In this document: piece after piece, positions 1 to 5,636 of the stretch
Layout: each line of letters opens with the position of its first letter
How positions within the stretch are numbered: the first letter of the stretch is position 1
Source: an uncultured Chloroflexaceae bacterium
GTDB taxonomy: Bacteria; Chloroflexota; Chloroflexia; Chloroflexales; Chloroflexaceae
DNA length: 6,359 nt
Reading direction: 5' to 3'
NCBI GenBank assembly: GCA_937141995.1
Contig: CAKZQX010000606.1
Location: 1 to 6,359 of the forward strand
Translations under genes and position numbers: made by a program
Notes under the pieces: model-generated
What the model was told of the DNA's origin: nothing
The model's database searches: none
Seen by the model: the letters and a program-made list of their open reading frames with translations, nothing else

Positions 1-24
1 GTATTTGAAAGGTATTGGTGCATG

Positions 25-45
25 CCCACCGCGTACTTCGTGTCA
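25..45 (-). repeat. Degenerate third copy of the element end, abutting the next element
   Basis: Read on the minus strand this stretch begins TGACACGAAGTACGCGGTGG and matches the element end that starts at 47 at 17 of 20 positions. The two copies lie head to head with only c46 between them, forming a 43-nt imperfect palindrome (25-67) whose outer 11 bp (25-35 with 57-67) pair perfectly. It may be the right-hand end of a second element lying mostly outside the window, or a local duplication of the end. The sequence to the left (1-24) is too short to tell. Confidence 0.5.
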
Positions 46-133
46 CTGACAGGAGTTACGCGGTGGGCGTTCAAATCAGACACATAGGCTCACAACAGTC
101 GTCTTTGCCGGCGGCAGCATGGTACACTTTTTT

Positions 134-180
134 CTTTTTCCCAAACAAGTTGCACAACGTGCAACTTGTTTGGGAAAAAG
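134..180. repeat. Perfect 22-bp inverted repeat with 3-nt loop
   Basis: Bases 134-155 pair without mismatch with 159-180 around the loop aac (156-158). The outer part is a T-run paired with an A-run, so each strand enters the stem through T and leaves through A. That is the reverse of an intrinsic terminator, which needs T after the stem. It sits near the middle of the inverted-repeat element. A cruciform, a structured RNA or a recombination substrate are all possible; the sequence does not choose between them. Confidence 0.85.
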
Positions 181-259
181 GATGGAATCTTCCGCCCTGC
201 CGGAGGCGATATCCCCCGTCAAAACCCGGGATCGCCTGCTGCATGCCGGCATTGGCCGT

Positions 260-295
260 TTCGCGGGTTTCGCTCATTTCGTGGTGTTCGTGGTC
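260..295. repeat. Four 9-nt units beginning TTCG
   Basis: TTCG recurs at exactly 260, 269, 278 and 287, giving the units ttcgcgggt, ttcgctcat, ttcgtggtg and ttcgtggtc. On the minus strand this reads as CACGAA/GCGAAA phrases. Similar 'ccacgaa' phased repeats are, from memory, common in intergenic DNA of several bacterial phyla and often give spurious ORFs rich in His and Glu. A minus-strand frame here reads that way (71-298) and is not called as a gene. Confidence 0.6.
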
Positions 296-319
296 CAAAC
301 GTCCACCGCGTAACTCCTG

Positions 320-1357
320 TCACAAACAGGATTTCTCCATGGTGTAGGTATCAATCACCTCGCCGGTGCGGGTCACAAACTGAAGTGTCATCGTTCCGCC
401 CGTGGCCTCGACCAGCATCGCTCCGTGGTCCTGGTTATAGTGTACTACGCTGCCCGGCACCAGGGCTTCCGCAAAGGCATAGCGCGGGCCACCGCCCAGC
501 CCGTTAACAAAGTAGACGAAGTTGTCGCGCATGATCCGCTCATAGACATGGTTATGCCCGGAGAAAGCCGCATCCGCGCCCCACTCCTGGAACGGCCAGC
601 GCATCCAGGCGCTCTCCCCGCGATGCCCCGACGAGTAGGCCGGGTGGTGGAAGAAGACCAGCTTCCAGCAGGCATCGGCGGCAGTCAGTTCCTGTTGCAA
701 CCACTCCGCCTGTACCGAGTCGGCTTCGATGCCGTCAGGTTCGCCCGGCATGCTATTGAGCATGAAAAAGTCAATCGGCTCCCGGGTAAAACTGTAGTAG
801 CGTTCGTTCCCCGGCAGTTCAAAATAGTCGAGGTAAGCCTGCCCGCCGGCGATATCCAGGTCGTGATTACCCAGGATCGGGAAGAAGCGGTTGGTCTCGG
901 CTCCGGGACCGTATGCGCCGGTGTAGGGATGAATAAACTCGGCGTAGTACTGGCCGATGTTGGCGTCAATGGTTTCGGCTGCGCCGGTGGGGTAGTTATT
1001 ATCTCCCGTGGTGACGATAAAGTCAGGGTTCCAGCTTTTCACCAGGTCGGCAACTTCCTGTTCAGGTGGCCCGGCCATACCATAGTCGCCGATAATCGCA
1101 AAGCGCGCTGTCTGCGGCTCGGGTGTAGCGGTTGGTTCGGGCGTGGCCGTCGGCTCAGGTGCGGAGGTTGCCGTCGGCTCCGGCGGGGTGAGTGTAACCG
1201 CAGCGCCGGCAGCGGCCGTTGTTGTGGCCGTCGTTGCGGTGGATGCCGGCGGCGTGGCGGCACTCGATCCGCATCCCGCACCGCTTAAGAGTATTCCGAA
1301 CAGCAATACTAACAAGCGACCGGCACCGGCAGACCGGATATGCTTTACGTTATGCAT
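320..1357 (-). CDS. Secreted metallophosphoesterase, purple-acid-phosphatase-like, probable lipoprotein
   Basis: A 345-residue calcineurin-like phosphoesterase, probably cleaving phosphomonoesters at the cell surface with a two-metal centre. The metal-binding blocks appear in order: GDYG (D91), GDNNY (D119, Y122), GNHD (N164), HHP (H237) and GHNHVYER (H268, H270). The Tyr after GDNN and the GDxG opening are features of purple acid phosphatases rather than the wider family. Residues 1-28 are a signal peptide ending SGAG before Cys29. Gly at -3 makes the lipobox imperfect, but the following Thr/Pro/Glu-rich linker (about 30-84, with repeated PEPTAT) fits a tethered lipoprotein. The start at 1357 is chosen over the longer frame to 1567 because it has GGAGG five bases upstream and puts the signal peptide at the N-terminus. 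The stop TGA lies inside the end of the neighbouring inverted-repeat element. The substrate is unknown. Confidence 0.9.
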   Translation of the reverse strand: MHNVKHIRSAGAGRLLVLLFGILLSGAGCGSSAATPPASTATTATTTAAAGAAVTLTPPEPTATSAPEPTATPEPTATPEPQTARFAIIGDYGMAGPPEQEVADLVKSWNPDFIVTTGDNNYPTGAAETIDANIGQYYAEFIHPYTGAYGPGAETNRFFPILGNHDLDIAGGQAYLDYFELPGNERYYSFTREPIDFFMLNSMPGEPDGIEADSVQAEWLQQELTAADACWKLVFFHHPAYSSGHRGESAWMRWPFQEWGADAAFSGHNHVYERIMRDNFVYFVNGLGGGPRYAFAEALVPGSVVHYNQDHGAMLVEATGGTMTLQFVTRTGEVIDTYTMEKSCL

Positions 1358-1362
1358 TAATT

Positions 1363-1367
1363 CCTCC
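1363..1367 (-). promoter_or_regulatory. Ribosome binding site deciding the phosphoesterase start
   Basis: GGAGG on the minus strand lies five bases before the ATG at 1357. The upstream ATGs of the same open frame, up to 1567, have no comparable site and would add about 70 residues in front of the signal peptide. Confidence 0.8.
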
Positions 1368-1395
1368 AGGTAGTGACACACGTTTTGGCGCGGAG

Positions 1396-1404
1396 ATTGT
1401 AGCA
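1396..1404 (-). promoter_or_regulatory. Putative extended -10 promoter of the phosphoesterase gene
   Basis: The minus strand reads TGCTACAAT, five of six to TATAAT with the extended TGn. A weak TGCGCA lies 17 bases upstream (1419-1424). The -10 box ends 38 bases before the start codon, which would give a leader of about 30 nt. Confidence 0.45.
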
Positions 1405-1478
1405 CAGGTTGGGCGTTGTGCGCAGGGTTGCGAGAACTATGTGACGCAGCCCCCGGTGACGTGCTGGTTATGAAGCTA

Positions 1479-1487
1479 TGGTAGGAT
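1479..1487 (+). promoter_or_regulatory. Putative extended -10 promoter of the small membrane protein gene
   Basis: TGGTAGGAT matches the extended -10 form seen before three other genes in the window and ends 48 bases before the ATG at 1536. No good -35 box is visible. The 178-bp gap between the divergent starts (1358-1535) therefore appears to hold two outward promoters. Confidence 0.35.
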
Positions 1488-1524
1488 GAAGTAATCTTGG
1501 TCTCTATGGCTATCGTGACATCAC

Positions 1525-1529
1525 GGAGG
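1525..1529 (+). promoter_or_regulatory. Ribosome binding site of the 42-residue ORF
   Basis: GGAGG lies six bases before the ATG at 1536. It is the main reason, with the composition of the peptide, for accepting this short frame as a gene. Confidence 0.7.
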
Positions 1530-1535
1530 TACAGC

Positions 1536-1664
1536 ATGGACTTTGCACTCTGGGAGCAACTCATCACACTGGGCCTGATGGTACGAATCGGGCCGCTTCT
1601 GTTGATTGGTGTTGGGATTGTGGTCGGGTTTGGCCTGGAGCGCTATTTTCATGACCGGTCGTAG
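1536..1664 (+). CDS. Small single-pass membrane protein, 42 residues, function unknown
   Basis: The frame runs from ATG at 1536 to TAG at 1662-1664. The N-terminus MDFALWEQLITLG is weakly amphipathic. Residues about 18-34 (IGPLLLIGVGIVVGFGL) form one Gly-rich hydrophobic segment able to span a membrane, and the tail ERYFHDRS is charged. GGAGG six bases upstream and an extended -10 like its neighbours' support expression. It is divergent from the phosphoesterase and convergent with the glycosidase, with a shared hairpin downstream. The Gly spacing could favour helix packing with a partner, but that is inference. I recognise no family. It might instead be a chance frame, although an unplanned 42-codon frame with this hydrophobic pattern and a well-placed ribosome binding site is unlikely. 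Confidence 0.65.
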   Translation: MDFALWEQLITLGLMVRIGPLLLIGVGIVVGFGLERYFHDRS

Positions 1665-1700
1665 GTGCGCCGTCCTGAGGAGCGACTGGCACAGGGGTAG

Positions 1701-1743
1701 AACACAAAGCTGCCAGGTAGAACACACCTGGCAGCTTTGTGTT
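1701..1743. terminator. 18-bp hairpin between convergent genes, probable bidirectional terminator
   Basis: Bases 1701-1718 pair perfectly with 1726-1743 around a 7-nt loop. The hairpin lies 36 bases after the small ORF stop and 20 bases after the glycosidase stop, where both transcripts would need to end. Each 3' arm finishes in a mixed T-rich tract (ctttgtgtt) and not a clean T-run, so termination may be inefficient. An 11-nt direct copy of ggtagaacaca (1696-1706 and 1716-1726) overlaps the stem and loop. The remaining gap (1665-1763) shows nothing else. Confidence 0.55.
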
Positions 1744-1763
1744 GTTCGCTGGAAGGGGCGGCG

Positions 1764-4061
1764 TCACCGTGAGCCGATGTCACCGTTGACCTGGCAACGG
1801 TCGGCCCAGAACCGGGTTCCCAGCCGCCCGATACTGACCACCCCGGCGCGGCTGTCCCACTCGAGGCGGCCCTTCTCGAAGTATTGCACCACGGTGGGCA
1901 CGCCGTTGATCTCCTCGATCACTTCCTCAGAGATGGGGAAGCCCATCCGCCAGGGACCATTAATACCGTCGTAGAAGCCCAGGAATGCGCCCCCCACCGT
2001 GTAGCCCGTTTCCGGGAAGCGGCGGCCATTGGGGGCCACATTCACCCCCTGTGGGAAGTTGCGCCCGGCGGTGACATCGCGCCCCAACTCAACCGGGCGT
2101 ACCATCAGCATCGCCTGCTCGGCCCGGGTCATCAGGTGAAACTCGGGATGCTGCTCCGCGTAGGGCACAATCTCAAACACCCCGGTCTCGAAGTATTGCA
2201 CTACCCGGTTATCCTCCGGGCGGATAAAGGCTTCACTTAGCGGGAAGCCGAAGCTGACCACGCCACCCAACTCCTGCCAGGCCACGCGATACCAGTCCTT
2301 GATATAATGTCCCGTCTCCGGAATCATAATCGGAGCCTTCTCGCCCCTGGGTGGGCGCGGGTTGGTCGTGGTCAGCGGCAGATTGGTCTTGATATTGCTG
2401 GGGAGCAGCGGCACCCCATAGCCCTGGAAGAGCAGCGCGGCCGGCTTGAGGCTGTCGTCCGCACGGTAGAGGCCGTAATGCTCTTCGCGCGTATCCCAGC
2501 GCCCGGTGGGACCGGCATCGTAGTCGCGCAACGTCCAGGCAAAGATCCCGACAACCCGTCCCTGCGCCGCCTCCAGAATGGTTCGGTAGACCTGTTCCTG
2601 GTAGACCTCGTTGTAGTCCTGAGTTGAACACTTGGGACCGGAGGGCCAGCCAAACTCTTGCAGCAGAATCGGCTTGTTGGTATGCCGACGCACCTCGTCA
2701 AGCTGGCGGATCGCGTCGGGCGCGTTGTAGATATGCACGCTGATCACATCGCTGTAGTCAATCACCCGCCGCCCATCGGGGCCGGGTTGCCAGAAGTGGT
2801 TGTACTGACCCATACCCACCGTCACCAGGTGATGCGGCGCGAGGCGATGCACCTCGTCGGCCATGCGGCCTAGCCAGTCCAGCACCTGTGCGGCGTTGCC
2901 CTCCTGCCACATGGGGTAGTGGTCCGGCTCGTTATGCAGATCCCAGGCAAAAATTCGGTCATCGCCCGCAAAGTTCCCGATCAGCGTGCGCAGGTAGGTC
3001 AGGTTATCCTCTGCCTCGGGTGTACCGGCAGCCGGGAAGCCGTTGTAAAAATCGAACAGCGTGACAATCAGGCGCAGATCCAGGTCGCCCGCGATCTGCA
3101 CAAACTCCTTGAGCCGGTTGAGCATCACGCCATCCATCTTGTGGTCACGCGAGCTGCGGAAGGTCTCCTCAAAAGGGTAGAGGATGCGCACAGTGTTGAT
3201 GCCCAGTTGGTCGCGGGCCAGCCGTAGTTCCCGCTCCATCTGGTATGCATCCCAGTCCTGCCACATAGCAACCCAGGGGCGACCCTGCGGGTAGTAGTTG
3301 ATGCCCTTTAACTGCACCGGCTGGCCGAGGCGCGTCAACTGGTGCCCCGATGCCTCGATAAATCCGCCGGGGGGGAGCGGCGCAGCCTGTTCCAGCGGGG
3401 TGTACCGGATCGTCTCCGGTGCAACCGTCTCGCGCCCCAGCGGTCCCACCCGCACCCCTTCCGCGCCGTGATCTTCCAGGCGGACGCGCTCGAACCACTG
3501 CGCCGTGATAACCTGTCCATCGGGCCGCCGCTGCGTCTGGGGTGGCCCCAGCGGTGCCCCGAAGCGGGCCAGGCTCTCGCCCTGACTAATGTCGGGATCA
3601 CCCAGTTCTAATCCTGCCTGGAGCCAGGTTCGTAGGAACGGCGGGCAGAGATTTTGCCCGGTTTCCGGGAAGAAGCGACAGCCCACACGCGGCGCTTCCG
3701 GTTGTGCCGGCGAGCGGCCCTGGCGCGCGAAGGTGTCAACACCCAGTCGCCCCAGCAACAGATCGTAGGGTGCCGGGTTGTGCGGATGATGCTCCAGGCG
3801 GGCATACTCGAACCACTGCACCGTAATCGGGCCGGCTTCGGTCTGCTCCTGGTAGGCCGGTGTCAAGGGATAGCCAAAAACCGGCAGCCCACCCTGCTGT
3901 TCCCAGAAGGACTGGATGCGCCCGTCGATACAGTCGGTGATCGCGGGACTCTCAGCATCAAAACAGCGCGGAGCGGCATGGGTGGCCGTTGATGATGCCG
4001 GCAGAAGCGTCAAGAGCAGCAGCAGAATGAGCAGAGGTAGGGTCAGGATCTTGTGTGTCAT
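1764..4061 (-). CDS. Secreted GH5-like glycoside hydrolase flanked by four PETG/GFP repeats
   Basis: A 765-residue exported enzyme. Residues 1-30 are a classic signal peptide with a long Leu stretch. The core, about 232-550, has the clan GH-A pattern: GINYY near 253, HNEP with likely acid/base E378, HIY at 443-445, QEFGW with likely nucleophile E469, and W509. This fits family 5 (cellulase/mannanase type) and predicts retaining cleavage of a beta-glycan; the substrate cannot be read. Four related modules surround it: about 32-115 and 127-215 before the core, 578-655 and 679-755 after it. Their landmarks are C/RF(P)E(T/S)G, a W/F block, a 'GGx.(F)G(Y/F)P' turn and QWFE/QYFE. The first two modules carry Cys pairs (C33/C44, C128/C139). 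They resemble LGFP-type surface repeats and may bind wall or sugar. No good ribosome binding site precedes the ATG, but no other start exists upstream in frame. Confidence 0.88.
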   Translation of the reverse strand: MTHKILTLPLLILLLLLTLLPASSTATHAAPRCFDAESPAITDCIDGRIQSFWEQQGGLPVFGYPLTPAYQEQTEAGPITVQWFEYARLEHHPHNPAPYDLLLGRLGVDTFARQGRSPAQPEAPRVGCRFFPETGQNLCPPFLRTWLQAGLELGDPDISQGESLARFGAPLGPPQTQRRPDGQVITAQWFERVRLEDHGAEGVRVGPLGRETVAPETIRYTPLEQAAPLPPGGFIEASGHQLTRLGQPVQLKGINYYPQGRPWVAMWQDWDAYQMERELRLARDQLGINTVRILYPFEETFRSSRDHKMDGVMLNRLKEFVQIAGDLDLRLIVTLFDFYNGFPAAGTPEAEDNLTYLRTLIGNFAGDDRIFAWDLHNEPDHYPMWQEGNAAQVLDWLGRMADEVHRLAPHHLVTVGMGQYNHFWQPGPDGRRVIDYSDVISVHIYNAPDAIRQLDEVRRHTNKPILLQEFGWPSGPKCSTQDYNEVYQEQVYRTILEAAQGRVVGIFAWTLRDYDAGPTGRWDTREEHYGLYRADDSLKPAALLFQGYGVPLLPSNIKTNLPLTTTNPRPPRGEKAPIMIPETGHYIKDWYRVAWQELGGVVSFGFPLSEAFIRPEDNRVVQYFETGVFEIVPYAEQHPEFHLMTRAEQAMLMVRPVELGRDVTAGRNFPQGVNVAPNGRRFPETGYTVGGAFLGFYDGINGPWRMGFPISEEVIEEINGVPTVVQYFEKGRLEWDSRAGVVSIGRLGTRFWADRCQVNGDIGSR

Positions 4062-4071
4062 ACCGCGATAA

Positions 4072-4130
4072 CCGACCGGAGCCGTCGTCAGTAAGGATGA
4101 AACCGGGTCTGTTCCGGCGACGGTGGTCGG
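4072..4130 (-). promoter_or_regulatory. Leader hairpin between a distant Shine-Dalgarno and the glycosidase start
   Basis: The 139-bp gap 4062-4200 contains an imperfect hairpin: 4072-4077 pairs with 4125-4130 and 4082-4087 with 4118-4123, around a 30-nt loop. On the minus strand AAGGAG (4134-4139) lies just before the hairpin and the ATG (4061) ten bases after it. No start codon follows AAGGAG at a normal distance. The fold could bring the site close to the ATG. No T-run terminator is visible after the dehydrogenase, and no extended -10 motif is seen, so read-through from the upstream gene is likely. Confidence 0.3.
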
Positions 4131-4200
4131 CTGCTCCTTTCTAGATAACGTTGAGATAGCTGGTCGCTGTGCAGCAGCACTGTGTTTTCCTGATACATTT

Positions 4201-5442
4201 TTAACGTTGGATTAAGGGCAAATAGGTAAACTGTTCATCAATAAGTCGGTACACGCTACCGGTGTTCAGGTCGGTTGCGTAGAGGTTGCCCGCCTCGTCT
4301 TCACCAAAGCTAGTCAGTCGGGTTAGCGCGGTGTCGGCAAGCAGTTGGTTTTCCCAGGTCGCACCATTTGGCCGCAGCCCCCAGATAAAGCCGGTGCAGT
4401 AGTCGCCATAAAAGTAGATTCCCTGCATCCGTGGGACACCGGGGCCACGATAGACAAAGCCGCCGGTAACAGAGCAGTTGCCCTGTTGATGTGCATACTC
4501 AACTACGGGGAGGGTTAACCCGGACTGGTCGCACCCTTCCGATGGCTCGTAGCAGTGCAACCCCTCCATGATATCCCAGCCATAGTTTTCCCCGCCAGTG
4601 CCGGCGGCAGGCTGGACATGCACCTCTTCGTAGCGATTCTGCCCGACATCGGCAGTATACAGATTTCCCGTGGCGCGGTCAAAGGAAAAACGCCAGGGAT
4701 TACGTAATCCCAAAGCCCAGATTTCCGGTCGGTAGCTGGTCGTCTGGGTGTAGGGATTGGTCGGCGGGATGGCATACGGTGTCGCACCGGTTTCTACATC
4801 AATGCGCAGGAGCTTGCCCAGGAGATCGCCGGGAGCCTGCGCGCGCTCCTCCGGGTCGCCGGAGGAACCACCATCGCCCATCCCGATGTAGAGATAGCCA
4901 TCCGGCCCAAAGGCAATCTGCCCACCGTTGTGGTTTTCGTAGGGCTGCGCAATCGTCAGCAAAGGTTCTTCGCTGTCCGGATTAGCAACATTGGCATTCT
5001 CCGTGATCCGGTAGCGGGCAATAATAGTTGCGCCATCGGTTTCACGGGTGTAGTTGACGTAGAAATAACCTTTGTTCGTATAATCTGGAGGAAATGCCAC
5101 GCTCAGCAATCCCTGTTCATTGCCACTGCTCTTCACGCGGCGGGTAATATCTAAAAATGGCTCCTCCAGCGGAGTGCCGTTCTGCGCAATTTTGATGCGG
5201 CCCGGTTTCTCCACCAGAAACAGCCGGCCGCTACCATCACCCGCATGCGTAACATGGACCGGCTGATCCAGGCCGGTAATAACTTCCCTGAGCGCCAGAT
5301 CAGGCCAGTCGCTGGTTGCCGGGGTTGCCATGTCGCGGGGAACTGCTCCGGCACCAGACCGGATCACTATGCCTATTCCCAGACCCAGACAGAGTAGCAA
5401 CAGACCGGGCCAGATACGCTGTCGGCGATTGCGCTGGTGCAT
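4201..5442 (-). CDS. Secreted glucose/sorbosone dehydrogenase-family protein (PQQ-type beta-propeller)
   Basis: A 413-residue protein of the soluble glucose dehydrogenase/sorbosone dehydrogenase family, which oxidises sugars or aldoses with PQQ and calcium outside the cytoplasm. Family marks in order: GLDQPVHVTHAGDGSGRLFLVE (55-78), NEQGLLSVAFPPDY (108-121), ENHNGGQIAFGPDGYLYIGMGDGG with likely catalytic H171, GLRNPWRFSFD with R247, GGENYGW (283-289), SVTGGFVYRG (324-333) and GDYCTGFIWGL. The N-terminus has a basic start and a hydrophobic stretch (11-27), so it is exported or anchored. Cys pairs C297/C304 and C323/C349 suit an extracellular protein. It ends YLPLIQR. Only a weak AAGGTAAGGG precedes the ATG. 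The glycosidase follows 139 bases downstream on the same strand. Many relatives have no proven substrate, and some act as Hedgehog-interacting-like or aldose dehydrogenases. Confidence 0.9.
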   Translation of the reverse strand: MHQRNRRQRIWPGLLLLCLGLGIGIVIRSGAGAVPRDMATPATSDWPDLALREVITGLDQPVHVTHAGDGSGRLFLVEKPGRIKIAQNGTPLEEPFLDITRRVKSSGNEQGLLSVAFPPDYTNKGYFYVNYTRETDGATIIARYRITENANVANPDSEEPLLTIAQPYENHNGGQIAFGPDGYLYIGMGDGGSSGDPEERAQAPGDLLGKLLRIDVETGATPYAIPPTNPYTQTTSYRPEIWALGLRNPWRFSFDRATGNLYTADVGQNRYEEVHVQPAAGTGGENYGWDIMEGLHCYEPSEGCDQSGLTLPVVEYAHQQGNCSVTGGFVYRGPGVPRMQGIYFYGDYCTGFIWGLRPNGATWENQLLADTALTRLTSFGEDEAGNLYATDLNTGSVYRLIDEQFTYLPLIQR

Positions 5443-5480
5443 TTCACACCCTTACCTTTCTACTTGCAGCTACCGCACAC

Positions 5481-5489
5481 ATCGTACCA
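5481..5489 (-). promoter_or_regulatory. Putative extended -10 promoter of the dehydrogenase gene
   Basis: The minus strand reads TGGTACGAT, ending 38 bases before the ATG at 5442, the same spacing as at the phosphoesterase gene. No convincing -35 is visible 16-18 bases upstream (GGCAAC at 17). Confidence 0.35.
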
Positions 5490-5596
5490 CAACGCAAGCC
5501 GGGTTGCCGGACGATTTTTCCGGCACTGGGCCATGTCACAGAAATGTAAGGTAGCAATCGGATATTTCTTTGTATTGTAGGCGACCAGTCTTCTCG

Positions 5597-5605
5597 TGGT
5601 ACCAT
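5597..5605 (+). promoter_or_regulatory. Putative extended -10 promoter of the coiled-coil membrane protein gene
   Basis: TGGTACCAT ends 31 bases before the ATG at 5637 and repeats the extended -10 form found at the other leaders. The 194-bp divergent gap 5443-5636 therefore seems to hold one promoter for each direction. No -35 is clear. Confidence 0.35.
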
Positions 5606-5625
5606 ACAAAAAATTCTACCAGAAC

Positions 5626-5634
5626 AGGAGGTGA
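5626..5634 (+). promoter_or_regulatory. Near-ideal Shine-Dalgarno that fixes the start at 5637
   Basis: AGGAGGTGA is a full match to the 16S 3' end. It runs over the in-frame GTG at 5631, so that GTG is part of the binding site. The ATG at 5637, five bases after GGAGG, is the correct start. Confidence 0.85.
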
Positions 5635-5636
5635 CT

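Larger units (their letters stand above)
47..322. mobile_element. Putative 276-bp MITE-like element with inverted terminal repeats
   Basis: The ends are TGACAGGAGTTACGCGGTGG at 47-66 and its exact reverse complement at 303-322. Similarity continues through one mismatch and four more pairs, so the arms are 47-71 and 298-322 with 24 of 25 positions matching. Between them there is no recognisable transposase: the open frames are short, lack a ribosome binding site and resemble no family I know. A perfect hairpin (134-180) and a short phased repeat (260-295) fill the interior. Small size, matched ends and no coding capacity fit a miniature inverted-repeat element or the ends left by a decayed insertion sequence. 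I see no clear target-site duplication: gtgtcac lies left of 47 and caaacag right of 322. This weakens the mobile-element reading. It could also be a structured intergenic repeat. Confidence 0.45.

Noticed and set aside
134..180. Perfect hairpin as an intrinsic terminator for the phosphoesterase transcript
   Set aside because: The tract after the stem is A on both strands; no T-run follows.
71..298. Minus-strand 75-residue frame beginning MDHEHHEMSETRE, inside the inverted-repeat element
   Set aside because: The His/Glu-rich start is just the 9-nt phased repeat in translation, there is no ribosome binding site, and the frame runs through the perfect hairpin.
25..330. CRISPR-like repeats from three copies of a 20-nt sequence
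   Set aside because: Copies are in opposite orientations with spacings of 1 and over 230 bases; there is no regular array.
15..507. Plus-strand frames covering the left edge and the phosphoesterase 3' end
   Set aside because: They are Arg/Pro/Cys-rich, overlap each other and the well-supported minus-strand gene, and show no domain or start signal.
425..1288. Long plus-strand frame of 287 residues opposite the phosphoesterase
   Set aside because: It is a GC-biased antisense shadow; the minus-strand frame has all phosphoesterase motifs, and this one has an Arg/Cys/Gly-rich end without a domain.
1358..1567. N-terminal extension of the phosphoesterase to an upstream ATG at 1567
   Set aside because: It would put about 70 residues of unlikely composition before a clear signal peptide, would cross the promoter and the divergent small ORF, and has no ribosome binding site; GGAGG precedes the ATG at 1357.
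5631..5636. GTG at 5631 as the start of the coiled-coil membrane protein
   Set aside because: It lies inside the Shine-Dalgarno match AGGAGGTGA; the ATG at 5637 is correctly spaced.
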